From Gemmatimonadota bacterium (GTDB lineage: Bacteria > Gemmatimonadota > Gemmatimonadetes > Longimicrobiales > Gaopeijiaceae): a stretch of DNA of 50,340 bases. Position 1 is the stretch's first letter; the number at the start of each line of letters is the position of its first letter. Below are positions 24,553 to 33,521 of this stretch, piece by piece. The position numbers were made by a program, and so were the translations under genes. The stretch covers positions 1 through 50,340 of the forward strand of contig JADFMD010000014.1 in NCBI GenBank assembly GCA_022564055.1, in the 5' to 3' direction. The notes under the pieces were generated by a model. The model saw only the letters and a program-made list of their open reading frames with translations, searched no databases and was not told where the DNA came from.

Positions 24553-25689
24553 TCACGTCACGCTTCTCGATCGCTGTTCGACGGAATCGAAGGCGGTGGC
24601 CAGACGGTCCAGGGCCCCCTCCAATTCGGGGGCCGGTAGGCCGAAGCCTAATCGTAGATAATGGTCCATTCCGAAGTGATCCCCCGGAACGACGAGTAGG
24701 TCCGTCTCTGTGCGTAGGCTCTCTGCGAATTCGGTGGAGTTGATCGAGGGGCCATAGCGGGTGTAACAGATCGCACCTGCGTCGGGTGGCCGATACATGA
24801 ACCGGCCCTCCTGAACATCCATCCACTTTGACAGCAGGCCGAAATTGGTGGTCAAAATGTTTCGCGTGCGCGCCAGAATCTTGCGTCTGGTAGGGGCCTC
24901 CAGCGCCACGCGGGCCAGCGTGTCCGAGAGGCTGGCCACGGTGATGGTCGTGTAATCTTTGCGGCCCCACAGGGCTTCCATCATCTCGGGGGGTCCGAGC
25001 AACCATCCGATCCGAAGCCCAGGCAGTCCGTAGGCTTTGGACAACGAGTTCGTGACGAGAACTCGATCATGAAGGCCCCAGAACGACGGAGTCTCTGGAC
25101 CGTTGAACTCGGCTCCCCGGTAAACCTCATCGGCGAGAATCCATGCCCCGTAACGGTCGGCGAGTTGGACGATCCCGGACATGGAGGTGTCATCGAGGAC
25201 GGCGCCCGTCGGGTTGTTCGGGTTGGTGACCAGAATGAAGCGGGCGCCATCCCGCAGGCCCCTCTCCAACTCGTTCAGGTCGGGCTGCCAGCCATTCTCC
25301 TCCACCAGGTGAAACGGGTGGGTACGTGCCCCGAGGCTCTCGAGCAGGCCTGGAACCTGCATGTAGTTGGGGAGCATGACCGCTACCGAGGCTTCCGGCT
25401 CCATGAGCTCCCAAAACGCTGTGAAGTTGGCTTCGGCTCCGCCCGTGGTCACCAGCACCGACGCTTCGGTCGCACCCCGATAGAGATCGGCGATAAGGCC
25501 CCGGAGCTCATCGCTGCCGTTGGACTGGCCGTATCCGAGGCGGACGTCGAGCGTATCCGGCGACCGGTCCGCCAGAGACAACAACTCCGTGACGGAAAGC
25601 GGGTGCACTCCACTCTCCGAGAGGTTGAAGCGAACGCGGTGCTCGTACGTGGATTGCCATCGTTCCATGACGAAGGGATGGTACTTCAC
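24553..25689 (-). CDS. Class I/II PLP-dependent aminotransferase
   Basis: Fold-type I aminotransferase of 378 residues. The PLP lysine is in TNSLSKAYGLPGLRIGW (about 215-232), the ring aspartate in LADEVYRG, the asparagine in TNPNNPTGAVLDD, and the phosphate-binding arginine in GLRIGW. The N-terminus (MKYHPFVMERWQSTYEHRVRFNLSESG) resembles the capreomycidine-synthase/AspB branch. The amino donor and acceptor cannot be assigned. It is divergent from apgM across about 160 bases. Confidence 0.85.
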   Translation of the reverse strand: MKYHPFVMERWQSTYEHRVRFNLSESGVHPLSVTELLSLADRSPDTLDVRLGYGQSNGSDELRGLIADLYRGATEASVLVTTGGAEANFTAFWELMEPEASVAVMLPNYMQVPGLLESLGARTHPFHLVEENGWQPDLNELERGLRDGARFILVTNPNNPTGAVLDDTSMSGIVQLADRYGAWILADEVYRGAEFNGPETPSFWGLHDRVLVTNSLSKAYGLPGLRIGWLLGPPEMMEALWGRKDYTTITVASLSDTLARVALEAPTRRKILARTRNILTTNFGLLSKWMDVQEGRFMYRPPDAGAICYTRYGPSINSTEFAESLRTETDLLVVPGDHFGMDHYLRLGFGLPAPELEGALDRLATAFDSVEQRSRSVT

Positions 25690-25849
25690 CTGCGGATCCT
25701 CCCGGCGTGAGCGGTTCGGGTTTGAGGCCTGCTGAAGAAGTGGGCCTCCGCCATTTGGAAATTAATCCTGAAACATCGTATCGGCTTCGACGTCCCGCTA
25801 TGTTTTCCGCGGAGGGAATGGTTCGTCACCCACTGCTCAGGACAAAGTC

Positions 25850-27070
25850 ATGTCGCACGGTTCGCTCCCCCATGACCTCGCTATCCGCGGCGATGGTGGC
25901 GGAACGATCATCATGCTCGTCATGGATGGATTGGGTGGTTTGCCGCATCCGGACACGGGTCGAACCGAGTTGGAATCTGCTGCGACCCCTCACCTCGACG
26001 CCCTCGCAGCGCGGAGCTCCCTGGGCATGCTGGCACCGGTGGGGCACGGCATCACGCCGGGGAGCGGGCCGGGACACCTCGCGCTTTTTGGGTACGATCC
26101 GATCGAATCCATGATCGGGCGGGGCGTACTCAGCGCTCTCGGAGTCGGGTTCGAGCTGCGGCCCGGAGACGTCGCAGCCCGGCTCAACCTGGCTACCGTA
26201 GATCACAAGGGAGTCGTCACCGACCGCCGGGCCGGACGTCCGTCGGATGAGGACGGGCGCCGCGTGATCGAACGGGTCCGTGCCGAACTGCGCGCTCCGG
26301 ACGGGGTCGAGGTGACGCTCATTCACGAGAAGGAGCACCGTGCCGTCCTGGTGCTTCGGGGTGAGGGTCTGGGGGCTGACATCGCCGACACCGATCCGCA
26401 GCGCACCGGCCTCACACCGGTGCCCGCCGTTGCCACCGGCGCGGAGCCGGAATCCGAGCGCACGGCTGCGATCGTGCAGGGCATTCTCGACCAGGTCCGG
26501 GAAATCCTCGCGGACGAGCCTCGGGCGAACTCGTTCCTCGCGCGCGGATTCGCGGTGTTCAAGTCCTACCCCACGTTCGAGGCGCGGTTTGGCCTCAGGG
26601 CGGTTGCGGTGGCGAGGTACCCCATGTATCGCGGTGTGGCGAGCTTGGTCGGTATGGCGGTCGAGGGCGTGCCCGACTCGAACGAGGGAAGCGTCGGGAT
26701 ACTCGAGCGGCACTTTGGCGCCTACGACTTCTATTTCATCCACTTCAAGGACACCGACTCCCGGGGTCATGACGGTGATTTCGAAGGGAAGGTCGCGGCC
26801 ATCGAAGAGGTGGATACCTTGCTGCCCCGGATCACCGGGCTGGGCGCCGACGTGCTCATCGTTACGGGCGACCACTCGACGCCAGCCCTCTACAGGGAGC
26901 ATAGCTGGCACCATGTGCCGACGCTCGTGGCTTCGAAATGGGCACGGCCCTCGGCAGACGTATTCGGCGAGTCGTCATGCCGAGAAGGTGAGCTAGGGGT
27001 CGTGCCGGGAAAGGACCTGATGTCCCTGGCGCTCGCGCATGCCGGCCGCCTCGACAAGTATGGGGCGTAG
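25850..27070 (+). CDS. apgM: 2,3-bisphosphoglycerate-independent phosphoglycerate mutase, archaeal type
   Basis: Glycolytic enzyme interconverting 3- and 2-phosphoglycerate with two divalent metals, 406 residues as usual for ApgM. Metal/catalytic motifs: MLVMDGLGGLP (first aspartate near 27), the phosphorylated serine in GITPGSGPGHLALFGYDP, HFKDTDSRGHDGDFEGK and VTGDHSTP. ApgM is the archaeal and deep-branching bacterial form and is distinct from GpmI and GpmA. ATG 25850 with AGGA upstream is accepted. Confidence 0.92.
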   Translation: MSHGSLPHDLAIRGDGGGTIIMLVMDGLGGLPHPDTGRTELESAATPHLDALAARSSLGMLAPVGHGITPGSGPGHLALFGYDPIESMIGRGVLSALGVGFELRPGDVAARLNLATVDHKGVVTDRRAGRPSDEDGRRVIERVRAELRAPDGVEVTLIHEKEHRAVLVLRGEGLGADIADTDPQRTGLTPVPAVATGAEPESERTAAIVQGILDQVREILADEPRANSFLARGFAVFKSYPTFEARFGLRAVAVARYPMYRGVASLVGMAVEGVPDSNEGSVGILERHFGAYDFYFIHFKDTDSRGHDGDFEGKVAAIEEVDTLLPRITGLGADVLIVTGDHSTPALYREHSWHHVPTLVASKWARPSADVFGESSCREGELGVVPGKDLMSLALAHAGRLDKYGA

Positions 27071-27135
27071 CGGACCGGCCTCCCCAGGACAATTTTCCCC
27101 GGTTCCGGGAGACCTTCTTCGCGACGCTGGACCGG

Positions 27136-27285
27136 GTGATCGCGGCCCGTCTCTCCTACGAGGCCGAACTCCGCGAACTGAAGAGCGATCAGGTCTTCGA
27201 GGAAGACCAGAGCGAGACCGAGGGACGGCGGCGGGGAGTTTCCTCGGGGTTGCTGAAACGATGCCTCACCCACGCGCGGAAATGA
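27136..27285 (+). CDS. Possible small gene, start uncertain
   Basis: A frame open from about 27040 to the TGA at 27283 has codon usage like the neighbouring genes (third bases nearly all G or C) and a protein-like, charged sequence: RFRETFFATLDRVIAARL, then SYEAELRELKSDQVFEED. The only conventional start in it is GTG 27136, giving 49 residues; the coding signal clearly extends about 15 codons further left, to near 27088, without a start. It may be the 3' part of a decayed gene. The rest of the 27071-27387 gap contains a nine-codon ORF (27325-27354) and no other signal. Confidence 0.3.
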   Translation: MIAARLSYEAELRELKSDQVFEEDQSETEGRRRGVSSGLLKRCLTHARK

Positions 27286-27387
27286 CATAAAGGGGGGGAT
27301 GGGGCACACCGGAGGGGAAGCACAATGAGTAGCGCCACCCACGGAGTCCGTTAACTTTCACGCGCGCTCGCGCCGGATCCCCGGCCC

Positions 27388-28707
27388 GTGCCTCCACAGA
27401 TCCGAGTAGCTATGCTGTCCATCCCCGTCGAGCGGTTAACTCTGGATAACGGCCTCCGCGTAAATCTTTCCCACGATCCCACGACGCCGGTCGTCGCTAT
27501 CAACATCTGGTATGGCGTGGGGTCCCGGAACGAACGCGAGGGCAAGACCGGATTCGCTCACCTCTTCGAACACATGATGTTTCAGGGCTCCGAACACGTG
27601 CCCAAGAACCGGCATTTCGAGTTGATCGAAAGGGCAGGGGGTTCGCTCAACGCGACGACCTGGTTCGACCGGACCAACTACTTCGAGACCGTCCCCTCAC
27701 ACCACCTGGAGCTCGCGCTGTGGCTCGAGTCTGATCGTATGGGGTGGATGCTTCCGGCGATGACTCAGGAAAAACTCGATAATCAACGCGATGTCGTCAT
27801 GAACGAAAAGCGGGAACGTTATGACAACCAACCCTACGGCGACTGGGACGAGTGGATCCAGGCCATGGTGTTTCCGGAGTCCCACCCGTACCACCATACC
27901 GTCATCGGATCGATGGCGGACATCGAGGCGGCTACGCTCGAGGACGTCGCCGAGTTTTTTCGGACGTTCTACGTACCCAACAATGCGGTGCTGACCGTGT
28001 GCGGCGACTTCTCTCGAGATGAAGCCCTGGGCTTCATCGAGCGGCACTTCGGGGAAATCCCACGGGGTGGCGAGATCCCCGCAATTCCCGGGGAGCAGAG
28101 CCTCGATCCGGTTATCGGCACAACGGTGCGCGAGCGCGTCGAGGCCGAGGTGCCTCTTCCACGGGTTCTCATAGCCTTCCGGGTCCCCACCTATACCAGC
28201 GACGATTTCTATGCCGCCGACGTCGCTGGGTCCGTGCTCGGAACCGGACGGGCCTCGCGCCTTTACCGTTCACTAGTTCGTGAACAGCGGGTGGCCAAGG
28301 ACGTCACGAGCTTCGTTTTTCCACTCACATCCGGCGCGGGAATGTTGCTCGCCTGGGCGACCGGATTCCCCGAGGGAGATCCGGTGGAGCTGGAGACCGC
28401 TCTGATCGCGGAGATCGAAGGGCTGGCCTCCGTTACCGAGCAGGAGATCGAGAGGGCTGTGGCGCTCACAGAGACGGCGCTCGTACGGCAGATCGAACGG
28501 GTGGGGGAGCGGGCCGACCTTTTCTCGATGTTCGACCAACTCTTTGATGATCCTGAGCGGCTGAATAGCGAGTTGGACCGGCTACGTGCGGTGACACCCG
28601 GTGACGTCTCGGCATTTGTGGACCGCTTTCTCGGCACCGATAACCGGGCGATCCTGACGTACGTCCCTGAGGCCGCGAAAAAGACGCCGACTCCGAGCCT
28701 TCGATGA
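27388..28707 (+). CDS. M16 family zinc peptidase, catalytic subunit
   Basis: Pitrilysin-type metallopeptidase of 439 residues. The inverted zinc motif H58-LFE-H62 is present, with the third ligand glutamate expected in the NEKRERYDNQPYGDW segment about 75 residues later. A second M16 domain starts near 190. There is no signal sequence. GTG 27388 is the longest start; ATG 27412 (MLSIPVERL) is equally possible, and neither has a good ribosome binding site. The stop overlaps the start of the partner gene (ATGA), an arrangement typical of heterodimeric M16 pairs resembling mitochondrial processing peptidase. Confidence 0.9.
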   Translation: MPPQIRVAMLSIPVERLTLDNGLRVNLSHDPTTPVVAINIWYGVGSRNEREGKTGFAHLFEHMMFQGSEHVPKNRHFELIERAGGSLNATTWFDRTNYFETVPSHHLELALWLESDRMGWMLPAMTQEKLDNQRDVVMNEKRERYDNQPYGDWDEWIQAMVFPESHPYHHTVIGSMADIEAATLEDVAEFFRTFYVPNNAVLTVCGDFSRDEALGFIERHFGEIPRGGEIPAIPGEQSLDPVIGTTVRERVEAEVPLPRVLIAFRVPTYTSDDFYAADVAGSVLGTGRASRLYRSLVREQRVAKDVTSFVFPLTSGAGMLLAWATGFPEGDPVELETALIAEIEGLASVTEQEIERAVALTETALVRQIERVGERADLFSMFDQLFDDPERLNSELDRLRAVTPGDVSAFVDRFLGTDNRAILTYVPEAAKKTPTPSLR

Positions 28708-30065
28708 GCGCACAATCCCGATCCGTTATGCCGCCTGCGGGGCCGGTCCGGCCCTTCGATTTTCCACCGGTCCAGGCCGAGGTGCTGGATAACGGGCTCC
28801 AGGTCCGGTCCGTACAGGTCGGGCGCGTACCCGTCGTAACCACGGTGGTGGTCCTGGACGCAGGAGAGGGGCTTCTCGACCATGTCCGGGGCGGTCTTTC
28901 GGTTCTGACGGGAGATTGCCTTGAGGGTGGCACCGCGAAACGGACCGGGGTGGAGTTGGCCGAGGCCCTGGAGACGATTGGGGCCGGGCTCTCCATCGGG
29001 ACCGGGTGGGACTCCACGACCGTTTCGCTGTCGTGTTTGGCCGACCGTCTGGATGAGGCGATGAGCCTTCTCGCGGAGGTACTCATTCAGCCGTTGTTTC
29101 CGGTCGACGAGGTCGAACGAATCCGCGGTCAGCGTTTGGCGGCGATACGACAGCGGGAGATGAATCCGGTAGACATCGCGACGACCGCGTCACGGCGTTT
29201 GACATACGCGGAGGGCGTACCGTATGGGCGCCCCCTGGGAGGCACGGCGGAATCGGTAGAGCCCTTCAGTCCGGACGCCGCGGCAGCGTTTGTGGCGGCC
29301 CGGTATCGTCCCAAGGGGTCGGGCTTGGTCGTGGTAGGCGATGTCGATGCCGACCAGGTACGCTCGCTCGTCGAGACCCACTTTGGCGAATGGGCCGGTG
29401 AGACAGAATTCCGACCCGAGATCGACGTCCAGCCCAGGACCCGCGAGCGGGGGATTGTCGTGGTGAACCGTGCGGATGCGGTCCAATCCGAGATCCGTAT
29501 CGGGCATGTAGGACAGGCCCGATCCACGCCGCATTATTTCGCGCTCAGGGTTCTCAATACCGTTCTCGGCGGCGCGTTTACGAGTCGGCTCAATCTCAAC
29601 CTCCGGGAAGAGCACGGGTATACGTATGGCGTTCGTTCCCGTTTCATGGCCCGCAGAGGGGCGGGACCCTGGTGCGTTTCCACCGCGGTGGGTACGGACG
29701 TGACGGCGGACGCGGTGCGCGAGGCCGTCACCGAAATCACGAACCTGGTCGCCGAGGGACCCACGGAAGAGGAAGTGGGTGCGGCTCGGGACTACCTCGC
29801 AGGTGTTTTTCCGCTCCAGTTGGAAACAACCGGCCAGATCGCGGCCCGGATTGCCGAGCTTCTCATTTACGATCTCCCGGACGATTACTACGCTGACTAT
29901 CGAGATCGTATCCGCAGTGTGACGCTCGACGAGGCCCATGAGGCGGCCCGCCGGTGTATTCGTCCGGACGAGATGACCGTGGTGGTCGGTGGGGACAGTG
30001 CGGAAATTAAGGGCCCGCTGGAGGAACTCGGATGGGGACCCGTGACGGTGGAGGAGGCTCCCTGA
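28704..30065 (+). CDS. M16 family peptidase-like protein, non-catalytic subunit
   Basis: Second M16 protein, 453 residues. Where the catalytic subunit has HxxEH, this one has GGLSVLTGDCLEGGT, so it lacks zinc ligands. It retains the R/Y substrate motif NLREEHGYTYGVRSRFMARRG (about 297-317) that completes the active site in paired M16 enzymes. It is expected to form a heterodimer with the upstream product. ATG 28704 overlaps by four bases. Confidence 0.9.
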   Translation: MSAQSRSVMPPAGPVRPFDFPPVQAEVLDNGLQVRSVQVGRVPVVTTVVVLDAGEGLLDHVRGGLSVLTGDCLEGGTAKRTGVELAEALETIGAGLSIGTGWDSTTVSLSCLADRLDEAMSLLAEVLIQPLFPVDEVERIRGQRLAAIRQREMNPVDIATTASRRLTYAEGVPYGRPLGGTAESVEPFSPDAAAAFVAARYRPKGSGLVVVGDVDADQVRSLVETHFGEWAGETEFRPEIDVQPRTRERGIVVVNRADAVQSEIRIGHVGQARSTPHYFALRVLNTVLGGAFTSRLNLNLREEHGYTYGVRSRFMARRGAGPWCVSTAVGTDVTADAVREAVTEITNLVAEGPTEEEVGAARDYLAGVFPLQLETTGQIAARIAELLIYDLPDDYYADYRDRIRSVTLDEAHEAARRCIRPDEMTVVVGGDSAEIKGPLEELGWGPVTVEEAP

Positions 30066-30225
30066 GTTCGCCCTGCCCATTCTCTATACCGACCGGTTCG
30101 TGCGGGGCGATCGGGGGCGCACCGCCCCGGCCGGGACGGAGGATGTGTCCCCGCGTTGAGATCGGGCGTCCCTAAAGTGGGACGCCGCCGTCCCCCGAGA
30201 GACGGAAAATTGGTTATTTTCGCAT

Positions 30226-30250
30226 GTGCCAGGGTGGCACGGTACGTGCT
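30226..30250 (+). promoter_or_regulatory. Inverted repeat overlapping a sigma54-like element ahead of the second ECF sigma gene
   Basis: GTGCCA-GGG-TGGCAC (30226-30240) is a perfect six-base inverted repeat. Its right arm starts TGGCACGGTACGTGCT (30235-30250), which has GG and GC exactly ten bases apart as in -24/-12 promoters. GTG 30301 lies about 50 bases downstream. It could be a sigma54 promoter, an operator, or both. Confidence 0.35.
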
Positions 30251-30300
30251 ACTCTAGTGCGGCGGGACGGGTGAGTGCTCCGCACAGGGGGAGTCGAGAG

Positions 30301-30942
30301 GTGAAGAACACAGTCGAAATCCAGATTCTGCCGGGAGGCGCGGCAAAAGAGCATCGCAAGATGCTCGGGCAGCTGGGTGACAGTGATGTGGTCCGGGCCT
30401 TCCTGGACGGTGACGAGCGGGCGTTTGGAGAGCTCGTGAAACGGTACGATGGACGCCTCTTGAACTTCGTCTATCGTACGGTCGGCGACCGCGAGCGGGC
30501 ACAGGATCTGGTGCAGGAGACCTTTGTGAGGGTCTACCGGCATATGCACCGTTTCGACCAGGCCAAGAAGTTTTCGACGTGGATCTACACGATCGCCGGA
30601 AACCTGGCCAAGAACGAGCTGCGGAATCGTTCGCGGAACCCCTTGGTGCTCTTCCAGACCATTCGGAAGAACTGGGAGGCCGATCACCGGCCACTCGAAT
30701 GGGAGGACTCGACCTACAGGCCCGACGATCTCTACCGCAAGCGCCACCTCAAAGATCTGGTCGAATCCGCGGTTACCCAGCTTCCGGAGCATCACAGAAT
30801 CGTTTTCGTGCTTCGCGAGCTCGAGGGCAAGACCTATGAGGAAATCGCGGAAATCACCGGATGCAACCTGGGCACCGTGAAGAGCCGCCTGAATCGGGCG
30901 CGCAACAATTTCGCTCGCGTGATTGCGCCCACGCTCGACTGA
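30301..30942 (+). CDS. ECF RNA polymerase sigma factor (sigma-70 family), second
   Basis: Sigma factor of 213 residues. Region 2 spans about 30-110 (DVVRAFLDGDERAFGELVKRY, AQDLVQETFVRVYRH, KFSTWIYTIAGNLAKNELRN) and region 4 about 148-205 (LPEHHRIVFVLRELEGKTYEEIAEITGCNLGTVKSRLNRAR). GTG 30301 (MKNTVEIQIL) is preferred, since a GGGGAG lies just upstream; an earlier in-frame start would add an unlikely basic leader. The anti-sigma-like gene follows after about 160 bases and may have its own signals. Confidence 0.9.
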   Translation: MKNTVEIQILPGGAAKEHRKMLGQLGDSDVVRAFLDGDERAFGELVKRYDGRLLNFVYRTVGDRERAQDLVQETFVRVYRHMHRFDQAKKFSTWIYTIAGNLAKNELRNRSRNPLVLFQTIRKNWEADHRPLEWEDSTYRPDDLYRKRHLKDLVESAVTQLPEHHRIVFVLRELEGKTYEEIAEITGCNLGTVKSRLNRARNNFARVIAPTLD

Positions 30943-31100
30943 ATCTTCCCCGCCCCTCACTGGACCGCCCCGCCCAGAGCTCGGGCCCGCGCCTTGAGCA
31001 CATTCTGCCTAGAGGGAACACCGCCGACCGGTGCAAGTAGTACCCAAACTCGGCGGCGTGTGCCGTGCACGGAACTCGCATCAGGAGTCGGTCTCACTCT

Positions 31101-31682
31101 ATGGAATGCTCGGAATTTTTAAGCCAGTTTTCCGAGTTCTATGATGCCCCCCAGGGGGCCGCGGTAAGGAAGGAAGCCGAGGCCCACATGGCGGCGTGCG
31201 GAAAGTGTGCTCGATACCACGAAGTCGTTTCGCGGAGCGTGGCGTTGCTCCGGGTGATGCCCAGGGCTGAACTCGCCGAGAGTTTCCGCCCGCGGCTTCA
31301 GCACCGGTTGTTTCATCTGGAAGACGGCGCTGCGGTGGGTGGGCCCGGCAGGGGCTCTGCCACACCGGCGGTGACCGTGCTGGCGATGGCGATCCTGCTC
31401 ATTGCAGTCGCCTGGTCGCCGATGCTTGGGAATGGCGTTCCCGAAGTCGAGCTTCCGGCGATCATCGTATCCGGTCCGCCGATCCTCGATCCGCTTCTCG
31501 ATCTCGATGCCGGAGGCCTCCTACCGGTTTCCGCCGGTGTGCCGGCCTCCTCCGGTCTGTTCCCCGGTGGGTTATGGTCGGACGCGAGGAGCCTCCTTTA
31601 CGAGTATTCTCCGATGAGTGAGCGGTCTCGCGGTCGGCGGGATTCGGATGGGCCGATACTGCGAAGAACCGGTCTAGATTGA
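31101..31682 (+). CDS. Zinc-finger anti-sigma factor-like membrane protein
   Basis: Product of 193 residues with a ZAS-type finger at the N-terminus (MECSEF then EAHMAACGKCARYHE, H-x3-C-x2-C near 31-39) and one membrane helix (TVLAMAILLIAVAWSPML, about 95-112), followed by a short glycine/proline-rich exported tail. It probably restrains the upstream ECF sigma factor. ATG 31101 is chosen; GTG 31065 would add twelve basic residues and is possible. Confidence 0.72.
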   Translation: MECSEFLSQFSEFYDAPQGAAVRKEAEAHMAACGKCARYHEVVSRSVALLRVMPRAELAESFRPRLQHRLFHLEDGAAVGGPGRGSATPAVTVLAMAILLIAVAWSPMLGNGVPEVELPAIIVSGPPILDPLLDLDAGGLLPVSAGVPASSGLFPGGLWSDARSLLYEYSPMSERSRGRRDSDGPILRRTGLD

Positions 31683-31716
31683 ACGAAGAAACGCATCCGA
31701 CGTACCGGCCATCCCC

Positions 31717-32721
31717 ATGAATAACCCTCTCCGGAAGATCCTCGCGCAGGGATCGCCGGGCGGGGTTTTCTTCCTTTATGGGGAGGATGAGCATCGCAAG
31801 GGTGAGGCCGTTCAGGCCTTGGTGGACGCTCACCTGGATCCAGGGACCCGGGACTTCAACCTGGACGTGGTGCAGGCATCCGACGTGAATGTCGAGGATC
31901 TTGCCCGAATACTCGCCACGCCTCCGATGATGGCGGCGCGAAGGGTGGTTGTGGTGAGGGGCGCGGAAGCTTTTGCCGGTGCGGCCCGATCCCGGGACCT
32001 CATTCTCGATTTGGTCGAGAACCCGCCCTCGGATCTCGCCCTAATTCTCTCGGCACGGATTCCGGAGCGTTCGAAGGCGAAGTTCTACCAGACTTTGATC
32101 AAGCGGGCTCAATCGGTGGAGTTCCCCATGATCACGCCGGACGATGTCCCCGGGTGGTTGATGGAGGAGGCCACCGCCCGCTTCGGGGTCACCATGGATT
32201 CCGACGCTGCGAGGGCGCTCGGCCAGGCCATCGGGGCGGACTTGGGTATTCTTTCACGGGAACTCGAAAAGCTCCACGCCGTTGCCGGAGGCGGAGAGCG
32301 AATTACCCTCGAGCATGTGCGGGTGGCCGGGACTGTCTTGCCGAAGCAGGATCGTTGGAAATGGTTCGAGCTCGTGGGTGCACGGCGTTTTCGCGAGGCC
32401 GTAACGGGTGTCCGGGTGCTGCTGAACCAAGGCGAAACCGGTGTCGGTCTGACCATCGGACTGTCGACCCACCTGTTGCGAATCGCCTTGGCGGTGGAGA
32501 GTGGCCCAGGGGCGGTGGAGGAGGTGCTTCCCCCTCATCAGCGTTGGCTGTCCCGGCAGATTGGCGAGCAGGCAAAAGGATGGGAGGCGGGTGCGATCCG
32601 CGCGGCGGTGTTAGGCTTACTTCGGGTCGATCGCTTGCTAAAGGCGAGCTCACTTTCGGACGAGCATCACTTGGAAGAATGGCTTCTCACGTTGATGGCC
32701 CGCGAAGACGTCGCGGCGTAA
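31717..32721 (+). CDS. holA: DNA polymerase III delta subunit
   Basis: Clamp-loader subunit of 334 residues that opens the sliding clamp. The N-terminus has the expected FFLYGEDEHRKGEAVQALV; the central part has RRVVVVRGAEAF and ALILSARIPERSKAKFYQTL; the C-terminal helical collar (about 210-330) closes it. It is diverged, as HolA usually is, but length and motif order agree. The SPOR gene begins inside its last 43 bases. Confidence 0.87.
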   Translation: MNNPLRKILAQGSPGGVFFLYGEDEHRKGEAVQALVDAHLDPGTRDFNLDVVQASDVNVEDLARILATPPMMAARRVVVVRGAEAFAGAARSRDLILDLVENPPSDLALILSARIPERSKAKFYQTLIKRAQSVEFPMITPDDVPGWLMEEATARFGVTMDSDAARALGQAIGADLGILSRELEKLHAVAGGGERITLEHVRVAGTVLPKQDRWKWFELVGARRFREAVTGVRVLLNQGETGVGLTIGLSTHLLRIALAVESGPGAVEEVLPPHQRWLSRQIGEQAKGWEAGAIRAAVLGLLRVDRLLKASSLSDEHHLEEWLLTLMAREDVAA

Positions 32722-33521
32722 CTAATTTATCTGGCCTGATCCTCGCGGTGGGTGTCGCGGCTCCCATGGGCCTCGCGGTTCCCGCAGATGCCCAGCAGCG
32801 CTTGGACGTGGTGGATTCACTGGCCTCGGCCGGCCGGGCGGACGAGGCTCGGGTGGCGCTCGAGTCTTGGTGGGAGAACCAGCGGGTGGGATCGGGTCGG
32901 CGCGAGCGGCAACGCGGTTTGTGGCTGAGGGCTATTCTCACGGTGGATCCTCGTTTGGCGGGCCTCGACTTTCAGCGTCTGGTGCTGGAGTTTCCAGGTG
33001 GTTCGTATTCCGATGAGGCCCTGGTGCGTCTGGGTTTGATCTCTTCGGCCGGTGGGGATGTCCCGCGAGCAGCGCGGTATTTCCAGACGCTGGTGACGGA
33101 TTACCCCAGGAGCCCACAGCGGCGTCGGGCGCAGGAATGGCTCGCCGAGAACTTGGGGGCGATCGAGGAGGCGGCGTTGACGGCGGAGGCAGGGGTGGAG
33201 TTTCAGGCCGGGGCTGCGGACGCCGATGCTCGGGAGCCGGAGCCGTCACCGCCTTTCCGAGCCGAAACGGTGTCGACTCGATATGCTGTCCAGGTAGGTG
33301 CGTTCGAAAGCGAGGAGCGTGCCCGAAGGTTGCTGGCCTCGGTCAACGCTTCCGGTTTTCGAGCCAGGATCGTGCGTGTCCTCGGGAGTTCGCTTCTGCG
33401 CGTTAGAATAGGGGCGTTTCTCGATCGGACAGGAGCTGTGGAGTTGATGGATCGGGTGAGGAGGCGCGGGCATGAAGCAACGATTGCGGTGGACGTAGCC
33501 GAAGAGGAGCCGATGCAGTGA
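32679..33521 (+). CDS. Exported SPOR-domain protein with TPR-like repeats
   Basis: Envelope protein of 280 residues. A signal peptide with a basic n-region (PRRRRG) and hydrophobic core is cut after ADA near residue 40. Helical repeats (about 45-165: DEARVALESWWENQ, GDVPRAARYFQTLVTDYP) look like TPR/YbgF-type units. The C-terminal SPOR domain (about 195-275: YAVQVGAFESEERARRLLASV) should bind denuded glycan strands at the division septum. ATG 32679 overlaps holA by 43 bases and has GGAAG very close. The stop overlaps the next start (GTGA). Confidence 0.8.
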   Translation: MASHVDGPRRRRGVTNLSGLILAVGVAAPMGLAVPADAQQRLDVVDSLASAGRADEARVALESWWENQRVGSGRRERQRGLWLRAILTVDPRLAGLDFQRLVLEFPGGSYSDEALVRLGLISSAGGDVPRAARYFQTLVTDYPRSPQRRRAQEWLAENLGAIEEAALTAEAGVEFQAGAADADAREPEPSPPFRAETVSTRYAVQVGAFESEERARRLLASVNASGFRARIVRVLGSSLLRVRIGAFLDRTGAVELMDRVRRRGHEATIAVDVAEEEPMQ

